This document shows, one piece after another, positions 9,680-20,957 of a stretch of 64,000 nt of DNA. The translations under genes and the position numbers were made by a program. How positions within the stretch are numbered: position 1 is the first letter of the stretch; each line of letters begins with the position of its first letter. The stretch comes from Gnetum montanum (taxonomy: Eukaryota > Streptophyta > Gnetopsida > Gnetales > Gnetaceae). The notes under the pieces were generated by a model, which was not told the origin of the DNA, did no database searches, and saw only the letters and a program-made list of their open reading frames with translations. The stretch lies in contig MNCI01009519.1 in the NCBI GenBank assembly GCA_015680685.1, forward strand, positions 1,029,208 to 1,093,207, given 5' to 3'.

Positions 9680-10672
9680 TCTTTGCTCATGGAATACATT
9701 GAGAGCCCAACAAGTGCCTAGATTGAAGGCATGAACAAAATGAAGCATATTTATTACCAACTCTCCAATGAATCTGATGACACTAGTTGGGGAGAGTTGG
9801 AAATCCCTAATAGCTTCAAACAAGAGCCCCTAGAGTTGAAAAATCTACCAACTATAATTGAATATGCTTTTCTAAAGAATGAAACATTAGTCATCATCAA
9901 TGCCAACCTTGATCTTATGCAAAAATATAAATTGTTGGAGATGGTCAATAGATGGCCAACAACCTTTGCTTGATCATATGACAAGTTGACTAGAATTGAT
10001 TAATGGATATGCTAGCACCACATCTACACAAATGCCTCCATCGAGATAAAGAGGCAGCTCCAATGATGGTTGAACCCTAAATTAAAGCAAATCATCAAAG
10101 AGAATATTGAACAAATCCTCAAGATGGTGTTCATCTATCTATTATGGATAGTAAGTGCATTATATCACTCATGATAGTGTCGAAAAAGGATGGAAAGTGT
10201 AGGATTTATATCAATTGCATGCTACTGAACATGGAAAAATACAAGGAAAAGTGATTGAATGGAATATGCTTTTCAAAAGAATGAAAAGTCAGTCGTCATC
10301 AATGCCAACCTTGCTCTTGTGCAAAAATATAAATTTTTGGAGATGGTCAATAGATGGCCAACAATCTTTTCTTGGTCATATGAAAAGTTGACTAGAATTG
10401 ATTAATGGATATGTTAGCACCACATCTATACAAATGCCTCCATCAAGATAAAGAGGTAGCTCCAATGATGGTTTAACCCAAAATTAAAGCAAATCATCAA
10501 AGAGAAGATTGAACAACTCCTTAAGATGGGGTTCATCTATCCTATTATGGATAGTGAGTGGGTTATATCGCTCACTATATCATCTATATCATATTATAGT
10601 GTCGAAAAAAGATGGAAAATGGAGGATTTGTATCAATTTCATGGTATTGAACATGGCAACATACAAGGAAAA
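9680..10672 (+). pseudogene. pol: Element E pol start, with internal tandem duplication
   Basis: The frame at 9731-9973 carries the pre-RT linker typical of Athila (LKNLPTIIEYAFLKNETL, then LLEMVNRW). It goes on with RRLNPK-like and VVSKKDGKWRICIN-like segments of the RT N-terminus, with many stops. A block of about 405 bp (9858-10255) is repeated at once as 10262-10672, both copies covering the same protein segment. The RT stops at 10672 where element D is inserted, and continues at 63282. Confidence 0.8.
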
Positions 10673-10673
10673 G

Positions 10674-12156
10674 TGACTGAAAAATGTGGTTGCTAGAAAA
10701 CAAAATATTCTAGCATAATAGCTTTAACCCCAAATCTTTAGGGCCTCTGGAAAATGAGATTTAGGATGTCTTGGATGGTTTAATAGATCACCCAGGGACT
10801 TAGAGGAGGGAAAATGAGATTGTAAAAATAAAAATACAAAATATTATACATCTAGAAAATTGAAAGTAAATGCAAATTGCACACAAAACCAAAAATCTTA
10901 AACATTATTAAAAAAAGAATAAAGAATAAGTTTCAAGAATGTATACAAAATTGTACCTAGTGTAGCAAGGGGTTCACTTTAATGGGGGCTTGAAATTTGT
11001 TACTTCATGATCTAGATGCTTCACAACTTCCAATTCTTTCAAACCTTTGCTACTCCTTACATCATGGTAGAGAGGGGGGGTGTTATTATAGGGGATGTAA
11101 CAGTTGTTATGGAGGAGTAACAACTACCATGGTGGGGGGTATTACAAGGGATGTAACAGTTTTTATGGAGGAGTAACAACTACCATGGTGGGGGTTATTA
11201 TAGGGGATGTAACAGTTGTTATGGAGGAGTAACAACTACCATGGTGGGGGGAGGTGGGGGAGTAACAATTGCTATGGGGGTTAGTGATTGCCCAAAAATG
11301 GCTTTGCACGTTGGGGATTCAAGAGGCTTTGCATGTGTTCAAATCTCTTGAATGTAAAAATGCTTTCAAAAAATGCCCAAGTGGGTGAGTGTAATAGAGG
11401 TGTTGGGGTTTTGGCTTTATAGGTTTTGGACCATGATTTTTGATGCAAATTGGCTGTAAATTAGTACAAATTTCTACCTCATATAATTAATATAGATGCC
11501 CAAATTTGGGAGGTTACTATGTATAGTAAGTGCTAAATCCCCATGGCCATTCTATTGACTATAAATAGTAATAAGGGTGTACCTTCTACATTGGAGGTAG
11601 AGCTTCCATGCTAAGCCTTCTGCCATCCTTGCTGAAGTGGTTGGTCAACCTTGAAGTCATTGGAGTGCACAAATTTTCTCATGTTACTTCCATGCTAGGG
11701 TCATGCAGTTTTCATGCAACGGATGGATTCTCCACATTGGAAAAAACTTCCATCTTAACGGGGAAAGGTTTCCATACTATGTATGAAGTATCCATGCTGG
11801 GGGAGGGGGAGCTTTCATGCCTCCACATTAGGGATAGATTTGCCCCCTGTAGTTGTTTCTAGCATAGAAAAATGTATACCCCTCATAAAACCCATCAAAT
11901 TACCATTTTTGGCATCCCAAAAGGCATTTTGACCCTCCCAAGCCCAAATATAGATACTAGGTAACTTTTTTCACTTGGAAAATGAGGATTTTACCACTTA
12001 TGATACATTTTGCAGCCCTATAAATATGAAACATGTGAGATTTTCCCTCATGGATTATAATCTTCACATTTACAACAAAGTTTTACCTTGAATTTCATGG
12101 GATGAAGGCTACATGATGAAAACTGATTATAACATGAAAATTTTCATGTTGTTTCA
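10674..12156 (-). repeat. Element D 3' LTR
   Basis: It is about 1.48 kb and is homologous to 61828-63281. On the minus strand it begins TGAAACAAC next to the polypurine tract at 12157-12170. It contains a small tandem repeat at 11068-11263 that is not expanded in the other LTR. Confidence 0.88.
11068..11263. repeat. About 56-bp tandem repeat within the D 3' LTR
   Basis: Three to four copies of a unit containing GGGGATGTAACAG and GGAGGAGTAACAACTACCAT. The 5' LTR has a single diverged unit near 62231-62285, so the expansion came after insertion. Confidence 0.85.
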
Positions 12157-12222
12157 ATGGCCCCTCTTTGTTGGTATCTCAGGGATTAACTTAAGAGGCA
12201 CCAACAAAAAATACAAAATACC
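12149..12222 (-). other. Polypurine tract inside an inverted repeat (element D)
   Basis: Read on the minus strand, the PPT is CCAACAAAGAGGGGCCAT and the LTR begins TGAAACAAC. TTTGTTGGTATCTC (12167-12180) pairs with the segment around GAGGCACCAACAAA (12194-12208). The inner stem is TTGGT/ACCAA here against TTGATG/CATCAA in A, so the pairing is kept while the bases change. Confidence 0.75.
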
Positions 12223-13080
12223 ATTGTAGGTCCATCATTGACATTCCCTCTCTATTCTTGATCTTTTCATGTCAAACCATGTCAAAGAGTGCTTGTGATG
12301 ATGGGATAAGTTTATGATAATGAGATAACAATGTTAAGGTCACAATGAAATGATTATGAGGGCTAACAATGTGTTCCAAGTGTTGACATCATGGATATAG
12401 CATGGTATTGACATGTTTTGAAATGTTGTTCACTTGGTAAATGCATTTGAGAATCCAATCACTTAAATCCAAGGTTAGTATGGCTATTGGTATTTGAGGC
12501 TTCATTGGCCATTTGGCCTCTTGGTAATCTACTTCTCCCCTCTTTTTTTGTGGGGTGAAACCTTCATTGGGTTTCTTTGTCAAGGTTGGTTAGATCCTGT
12601 TTTCTCATTAAGTGAGTTGTGTTACACTCAACAAAATTGGTGGTTATCCCATTGAATGAGATGTATTATGCTCAATGGACTTAAGGTTTTTTCCAATGAA
12701 TGAGTTATGTTACATTCAAGTGAACTTGCGGATGTAGCAAGATGAAGAGATATCATATGACTATAGTGGATGAGTGGTTAACATGGGTTAACATTATTGC
12801 TTAGGGTAAGGAAGGTTATATTTATGCTACGAGGTTGGGATTAAGGAGTGGTGCTAGACGGAAGGAAATGGTACAAGAACTCTTGACATAGTAGGATAAA
12901 CTTACCAAATATTGCACATTGAAGTCATGTGATAACTTATTACCATAATGAGTTGCACCCTTGCGATGGATTCGATCATCACCCTACAAACACAACTTCA
13001 AGAGGACAAGAATACCAAAAAAACACAACATGTTATAATGCATAAAAGCCACATGAAATGATAAAACAAAACTACCCATG
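12223..13080 (-). other. 3' internal region of element D
   Basis: No coding domain is visible. On the minus strand it has GAAGTTGTGTTTGTAG|GGTGATGA at about 12980-13000, the counterpart of the likely splice acceptor in A and B. The short frame at 12389-12583 has no relatives here and looks like chance. Confidence 0.45.
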
Positions 13081-15500
13081 TCACCAATATTGCTAGTTTA
13101 AGGTTGTGACGGGCCATGGTACAAGTTTAAGGCCCTGGCAAGGCATGGTGATAGTTTAAGGTCATAGTGGATAATGGTATTATTTTAAGGCCTCGATAGG
13201 CCATAGAAAGATGTTCCTCTATCATGAAAAGATGTCATGTAGGCTCACTTATTATAGATCATTAGAGTTATTAGCTTTGATCATTTGTTGAAACTTGTGA
13301 ATAAAGATAGAAAACACTACAAGCAAACATGTGAGCATTAGATATAATCTAGGCTATTTGATGGCTTTAATGTAGCATAGAAAGGGTTTGATGAGGTCAT
13401 GAGCAAGCTTAAGTTCTAGTAAGAAACTTGGTTTCATGTATTTTCTCCTCACCATCATGGAAATTTTGACTAAGGAACCCTCTATGATGTTTCTAGTTTC
13501 AAGGTCAATGATCATTAGGCTACATTAGCGTGTTATGGTTATATAGTGCAATGTTTCAAGGCTCAATGTTTTAGTACATAAGGTTAACCTGGCCAACATC
13601 ATGATAGGGGTTTATTAAGGATTTATGGAAAACTAATCTACTTCTAGGTACTCATACTTTTAATCCTACATGCCAACTAAAATAATATTAAGTGGCACTA
13701 GGGTAAAAGTGAATAAACAATGCTAAAATGCTATTAAATTATGTAAATACATGTTAGTCTAATGTAAAACAGGTCATCCAAGGCTATAAATAGAGTGACA
13801 ACAAGCAAACAAAGTAAATAAGGGTCAAATAAAGGTCAAACAAAGCAAAGTATGAGAAATAAGGCTACAAATAATCAACAACAGTCATAGTTTTTCCAAT
13901 TTAAGGCCATAGCAGGCCATGATGCTATTTTTTAGGACTTAGTAGGTCATGGTACTAGTTTAAGGCCTTCGTAGGCCATGGTGTTAGCTTAAGGTCATAG
14001 TGGACCATGGAGAGATGTTTCTCTATTATTCAAAAGTTTTTATGTAGGCTCCCGTATTTTAGATCATCAAAGTTATCAACATTAATGATTTTTTATAACC
14101 TGTTAATAATGATAAACAACACAAGCAAACATGTGAGTATTAAATATAATCAGGGCTATATGATGGCTTTAATGTTGCATAATAAGGGCTTGATGTATTC
14201 TTGAGTAGGTTTAAGTTCTAGTAAGAAACTTTGTTTCATGTGTTTTCTCCTCACCATCATGGTGTTAGATGGGAATTTCAACTAAGGGATCCTCCGTGAT
14301 GTTTTTAGTTTCAAGTCAATGGTCATTAGGCTACATTGAGGTCTTATGGTTATATAGTGTAGTGGTTTCAAGGCTTAAGATTTGGATATTTAATGTCAAC
14401 TTGGTTTGACCACATCACAAGATGGATTTATTTAGGCTTTTATATTGGTCAAGCTTTCTTCCTCATTCCCCTAGCTTCATCCTGCAGAACAACATGACCA
14501 CATCAAGTGGCACCTATCTAATAAAATGAGCAAATAATGTAAAAGTACATAAATAATAAAGAAAAACTGTGTTTAAAGAACTCAAATTGATGTCAAAATA
14601 GGTTAAAACATGGTTAGCTAAGTTATCTAATGATTAATATAAGGTGAAATATGGTCAACTATGGTTATACTTTACTAGTTTAAGGCCCTGGTAGGCCATG
14701 TTGCCAATTTAAGGCCTTAGGAGGCCATGGTTACATGGTGCTAAATAATTATCAAAGATGGTCAAACTCCATTATCTAACATCAACCAAAGGCTAAAGAA
14801 ATGTTAAACATGATCAATAAAGGTCGTAACGAGTAAGTTAAAGTAAAAAAGGTAAAACATGGATCAAATGATGCATAATGGAGTCTAATAAAGGCTAAAT
14901 GATAGTTAAAAACACATAAAATGGTGTAAAACTAGGTCAAATAAGGCCTTACTAATGTCAAATGATAGTAGATGATGTCAAATTAAGTAAATCAAGGTCC
15001 AAATGATGGTCAAAAGTACATAACATTGTGTTAAATAAGGCTAAAAAAGATCATGCTGATGTCAAAGTACATGAATTGATGTCCAATCAAGTTAACTAAG
15101 GTTTGAGCAGTACCAAATGATGGATGAATGCGGTTAAATAAGGTTACATTTTTTCCAATTTAAGGCCATGGAAAGCCGTAGTGTCAGTTTTAGGCCTTAG
15201 TAGACCATGGTCACATGGTGTCAAATGGTGGTCAAGGAAGGTCAAACCCCACCATCTAATATCAATCGAATGCTAAAAGAAGGTAAATAAGGCTATAATA
15301 AGGCAAATAAAGAAAATATAAGGCTACATAAAGGCCACAAGAAGGTCAAGAAGGTCAAAAAATGCAACATAATACCAAAAACAAGTTGAACCATCATGTT
15401 ATAAGGCCAAATGAAGAAAAACATGTTGCATATGGTAGAAGTTGGCTAATATAGGTAAAAAAGGGTTAGATTTTACTAGTTTTAGATCTTAGTGGATCAT
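13080..15500 (-). repeat. Scattered hairpin units with a 790-bp tandem duplication (element D)
   Basis: Plus-strand units AGTTTAAGGCC-loop-GGCC and AGTTTAAGGTC-loop-GACC occur at about 13097-13190, 13900-14010, 14678-14730, 15160-15210 and 15478-15500. The stretch from about 13190 to 13870 is repeated from about 13980 to 14650 (for example CAAGCAAACATGTGAG near 13321 and 14121). The rest is AT-rich and rich in AAGGTCAAA-type short repeats. No gene is seen. Confidence 0.7.
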
Positions 15501-18500
15501 GGTTTAGGGTTACAAGAATTGTGGATGAGTTTGGACATTAACCAAGGTTGTTTTTGGGCTGTTTGAACCTAAAAATCAAGAGTTTTGAAGCTTACACACT
15601 GGGCCTCCTTTGTTTCCACACTAGCCAGTGAGGAAGGATTTACCTTCAACATGGAAATGAAGGAAAGTATGTTTTGGGGCATCTAGAGGTCCAAAATCAA
15701 GGTTCTAGGGCCTTCCTAAGGTAGCATAGGACTAGATTTGTTAAAATTGGGTACTTTTGAGGTTGATAAAATTAGAAAAGTATGTTTTGAGACTTCCCCT
15801 CCTATTTCCATGGTGGCCAACATGGAAGGAGGGAGGCTTAGCCTAGGTAACCAAAATCCAAACCAAAATAAGCTCAAACAGGTTTAAACAAGGTCAAACT
15901 ATTAGTTGGAATCTAGATATAGGGGTTGTGGATTCCCTAGCTTCATTTTAAGGCCATTTGAGTCAGTTTTGAGTGCTAAAATAAGTTGAAATTACTTATC
16001 CCCCTTTCCTTCACATTGAGCATCATAGCATCCCCATAATGAAAGAATGGGCGAACACTTTTTGTATGGTTTTCGAATGGTTTGGAAGCACATCAACCAA
16101 GTTTCTAGGCCCCTGGGCTATAGATCATGATTTTCCAAGTTTCTAGCTAATTTTGGTCACATTTGGAGGTCATTTAAGGGTATCTAGGGTTGCACCCGCT
16201 ACTTCCATTCTAGGAGAGTTGCTCCAACATGGATGATTGGGAAGAATAATTTTTAAGGACAAAATGAGGTCAAACGAGCATAATCTCAAGCCTATGAGGT
16301 CCTAGTCTTCTTTGGCATAGATTTTGATCTCCTAGAGTGTCATCTTACCATCAAAATTGGAAAAGTAGATTTTCCCCTTAATTTCAATGTTGCCTAGTGT
16401 CGAAGGAAGATTCTCTACCATGGATGAAATAATAATTGTAGATCTAGGCCAATTTGAATCATAATTGACTATTCATGTTAGCTTCTAGATTTGTCAAGAG
16501 CTATGGTCCTAGGTTAAATTTTTGTAATTTTGGGTGTTCCTAACTATTTTTTTTGGCTTTCCCATTTTACCATACTAGGGATGGGATTCCTAGTGTGGAC
16601 GTCTAGGGGAGATAGCTTTTTGACCATTTGAGGTTAGCTTCCTAAGGTTTGAAGGCTTTAGTGGGTGTTGACATAATTCTAAGATGCATACAAGATCATT
16701 TGATGTTATTCTGCAGTGTTTATGAGCTCTAAATAAGTCCCCCCTTAGTTTTCATGCTAGCCAACTTGAAAGAATCATAAATCTTGGATTTTGACTAATT
16801 TTAACCTCAATTAACTATGCATTTATGTCCTTAGGGTTTCTAGGGCTAAGAGGTAGGGTCTGATGTAAATACTAGTCAATTTGGAGGCTTTCTTGGTGGT
16901 TTTTTGGCCTTCCTCCTTTTCTTTCCATGATGGGTGTGGAGTGTTTAGTGTAGATCTAGTTAGAAGGATAGCTTTTTAACCAATTGGGATTTTCAAGGTT
17001 TTGGAAGGTATAATCTTGAACTTAGGGTACATGCAAGGCTATAAAGTGTCTACTTGATGTGTCCAAGGGCCATTTTTGAGTTGTTTGAAAGTTCCCCCTA
17101 CTTCCACACTAGCTTGCATGGAAGAGATGGCTCCTAGCATGGAGGAACGAAGGGACTCTATTCTTTACTATTTTTTGTTGCTTTTGGCCATGCATGTGGG
17201 TCTATAGTTACTAGTATTAATAGTTGACACCTAGGATCAAAAATTGATCATTTTAATGGTTGTTAAGTGGTTTTTGATGTTCCTCCTTTCTTGGATGCTA
17301 TGGTTCCCATGCTTAATGTGGAATATTGAGAAGAATGTATTTTTGACTATCCATGGCCAATTTTGAAGCATTTGAGGGTTCTATGATGTATAATCAAGGT
17401 TCTAGGACATACATAAGGCTTTCTAGTGCCTGTTTTTGGTATCTAATGGCTATTTTGGAGTTCCCCTTTTGTTACTTCCATGCTAGCCAACATGGAAGAG
17501 ATGGTTCCTAGTATGGAGGAACCAAGGGACTTTACTTTTTACTATTTTTTTGTAATTTTGGTCATGCATGCATATCTTGAAGGTTTTTGATGTCGACTAT
17601 CAATGCCTAGGATTAAAATTTAATCATTTTGAGGGTTATGAGAGGGTTAGGATTCTAAACATGAATGGGATCCTTCTCATCCTAGATGATCCAAGGGAGG
17701 TAATTTTGAATTGTTATAGACTACTTCCACAAATATGGTGGCTTTTAGAAGGGTTAAGCTACTTCCAGAAGTTAAACTTCATGCAAAATTCAATAGTTTT
17801 GTCTTTTCCCCTTCCATCCATGCTAAGAATAAGATGATCAACATGGATGAGATTCTTCTCAATGTGGAAAAACATTAGGAGGTTGATTTTTATTGATTTT
17901 TGGTATTCTAGTAGCTTCTGGATAGGATACCAAGGTTTTTGTGTTAGAATAAGATAATTTGATGTTGCTTTCTTGCATCTGGGATTCCAACTAACTTTCC
18001 TAGCTACATCCGCCTTGTTTCGATGCTACATAGCATGGAAGAGGTTTGCCCTACCATGGAAAAACTAAGAATTTTAGATCTAGGCTAGTCTGATAGATAA
18101 TCAACCATACATGTTAGCCTTCAAGGTCACTAGTGTTGATGGTCGATGCCTGGTGTTAAGATTCACTAGTTTTGAGGTTTCTAGATATTCATGTAGTTAT
18201 CCCCCTTTCTTCATGATAGGTATGGTGGCACTAGTATGGAAGAGAGAAAAATGTTAGATCTAGAATCTTTTGATAGCAAAGTGAGCATGCATCTCAACCT
18301 TTAGGGTTGCTAGCATAAATGGTCAAGGTTTGATGTCAAAATCCACTAGTTTGGAGGCTCCTAGGTGTCTATGCAATTAGTTTCCATTTTCTTCATGCTA
18401 GGTAGGATGATGCTAGTGTGTAAGAGAGATAAATACCAGATCTAGGCTTTTTTGATACTAAATCAAGCATGCATGTTAGCCTCCAGGGTTACCAACATTA

Positions 18501-18775
18501 ATGATTGATGTTTGATGTTAAAGTCCATTAGTTTAGAGGCTCCTAGATGTTCATGCAATCATTTACCATTTTTTCCATACTATGTAGGATGGGCTTAGCA
18601 TTGAAGAGAAGGAAATGTTAAATTTATGCTCTTTGACAGCAAATCAACCATGCTTGTTAACCTTAGGGGTTACCAACATTCATGGTCAATATTTAGTGTC
18701 AAAATCCACCTTTTTGGAGGCTTCTAGATGTCCATGAAGTCATACATGCTTTTCTCCACATTAGATAGTGTGGTG
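15500..18775 (-). repeat. Degenerate 180-200-bp tandem array in element D (part 1)
   Basis: A landmark of the type CTTCCATGCTAGCCAACATGGAAG recurs about every 180-200 bp (near 15612, 15811, 16000, 16205, 16380, 16570, 16755, 17105, 17480, 17815, 18020 and 18210). The copies are strongly diverged. The array is cut by element C at 18776 and goes on at 56803-57470. It occupies the place of RT to integrase. I see no protein domain in it; the 89-codon frame at 17568-17837 has no recognisable content. Confidence 0.6.
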
Positions 18776-20113
18776 TGTAGCATCCAAAAATGTTAGTGGC
18801 TGGAACACCAAGAGGTTGTCAGGTGTATAGCCTAACCCGAAGTCCGTGAGGGCCGTGGTAAAGAAAATGGAAACAAGGTGCCCTGAATGGTTTGGTTGAT
18901 CAGACAGGGACTTATGTGGTGTACATAACCATTTGTGAATATATTTTTTAGAGCATCACATGTGGGATTTAAAACAAGTTGGAGCGTAAAATGCATAACA
19001 ATCGGAGTGTGCCAATGTGAGTGTATCAATGCATTTTGACAATAGAATTAAGCAACTACGCCAAAAATTTGAAACACATAGTGCAAGAAAATGAAATGAG
19101 AGTTTAAGTGAAGAAATGCACCACCCCAAGATTGAGGAACATGACTTTTGATTAAATGGTATGTAGAGTTGACACAATGTGTTAAACAAGCATAGTAGGA
19201 TAGTGAGGTAGTATGGTCACAGTCCTTGGGACATTCTAGATGTAGTGCTAGTAGCTATGAAGGAGGTAGAACCTATTGGGTGATAGTTGTAATGCTATGC
19301 AAGTGCTAGGAAGATTGGGTTATGGTACTTCTCTAGTCATCAAGCTCGGATGCTTAAGTGTGATAGTGCTCAATGTGTGAAGAGTGCTCTAATGCTTGAT
19401 GCTCAAAGTGATTTTTCAACAAACCTTTCTACTAACCAATTCTTAAAATGATTATTTTTGGGGTATTTATAGGGCTAGGGTTTTTTTGAGATGTGAACTA
19501 GATGCCATGTGGCTTGGGTCCACATAGCATGGGTGTGAACACGTCACGTTGGCATGTTATGCTCAAAGTATCAAGTTCTAAGTGTCAAGCTCAATGTTGC
19601 TATGCTCTACAGAATAGGAACAGGAACTGAGAATCCACCAAACTATGATCATAATGCCCAAAATACATGTGCCAAAGTCTAAATTACTACCATTTATCTA
19701 TCAAAAATGATAAAACAAAATGCAATTTGGAGCCTATGCTGTGGGACTATGTCTTACCCCTCTTTTGAGTAGGGTTAAGAATAGGAACAAGTTTGGGAAT
19801 CAGTAAGGGGTGCAAATGGAAAGTAAACTATTTATCTTAACCACTGAAAGGATGTCAAAGCTAAGAAGAAGGTTCATGCCAAGTTTTAGGAGCTTCTAGA
19901 GGCATTTGGTAGCATTTTCCAAGCATTAAGCTATCTACGCTACATAGTGTAATGGAGTGTAGCATAAACACTAAGAAAATTTTTGCAGTTTTGGCCTGCT
20001 ACGCTATCTACGCTATGCAACGTAATGCTATACTTAGAAAAATTTTGTCTAAGTTTTGACACTTAGATAATTCTGCTGTTGAGTCACAAGAGCTTGAAAT
20101 TAGTGGTGTTTCA
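18776..20113 (-). repeat. Element C 3' LTR
   Basis: It is about 1.34 kb and homologous to 55498-56802. On the minus strand it starts TGAAACACCACTA after the polypurine tract and ends GGATGCTACA. The first bases are the same as in A and B, although the rest of the LTR is different. Confidence 0.9.
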
Positions 20114-20180
20114 CTGGCCCCTCTTTGTCAATGTCTAGAGGCTTGACCTGAGAGACATTGAAAAAGAATATAAAACACCA
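20104..20180 (-). other. Polypurine tract inside an inverted repeat (element C)
   Basis: GGTGTTT (20105-20111) pairs with AAACACC (20173-20179). TCTTTGTCAATGTCT (20122-20136) pairs with AGACATTGAAAAAGA (20153-20167), one mismatch. The PPT reads GACAAAGAGGGGCCAG on the minus strand. The inner stem bases differ from those in A and D yet remain complementary. Confidence 0.82.
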
Positions 20181-20952
20181 TGATGAACATAACACCAACA
20201 CTATTCATCAATGCTTGCTTAGATGATGCTTTGCTATGTTTGAGAGTGCCAAGGAAATAAAGTATGGTAGGGGATAGGGGATAGGTTTAAGGAGATTGGT
20301 TAGGTGAAAATGGATGGAAAGGATAATTATGGGATGTAATGCCATGATAGCCTATTACCATAGTATGATTCCTTGTCAAAGTGCTTGTGAGGGAGTTAGC
20401 ATACAGAGGTGTCCTTCCCTTTGGATTGCAACCTCTTGTTAGCATGCTTATGAGATGATCAATCCAAGGTTGGACCAGTTGGAAGATGACAACTATGCCA
20501 TTTGACTTGGGTGTTTAGCTAGTCCAATTTTATTTTCTTCTATCTCTTCTCTCTCCTTTTTTAATTTTTTTTATTTTATACATATTTATTTATTTTTTCT
20601 TCTTCTCTTATTTTTTCTTTTCTCTTTTCTTCAGGTGAATTCTATGCCCATATCTGGTTAAAGGAAACTGCATCATAGCTGTAGGACAAGTGTTTCCTCC
20701 CCAAGATGAGTTTTGTTACATCCATGTGGAGCTTTGACTAGCCTATAAAGGCTTCCCATGGGATGAGTTGCATTACGTCCATCATGGGTTTAGTGGTTAA
20801 GTGCAAGAAATGGTTTCATATGCCTTGGATAAGCTTGCAAGGGATGTGGAAAGTTGCAATATCAAGAGGTAGAGGTTAGGTTGGTTGAGAGGATAGGAGG
20901 TGTGTGAACTCTTAAGTAGCTAGTTGAGCCAAAGAAGATACATTGGAATAAT
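20181..20952 (-). other. 3' internal region of element C (distal part)
   Basis: No coding domain is visible. A pyrimidine-rich run at about 20525-20635 lies on the plus strand. The region continues at 23841-24590 on the other side of insertion F. Confidence 0.4.
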
Positions 20953-20957
20953 GTAAT

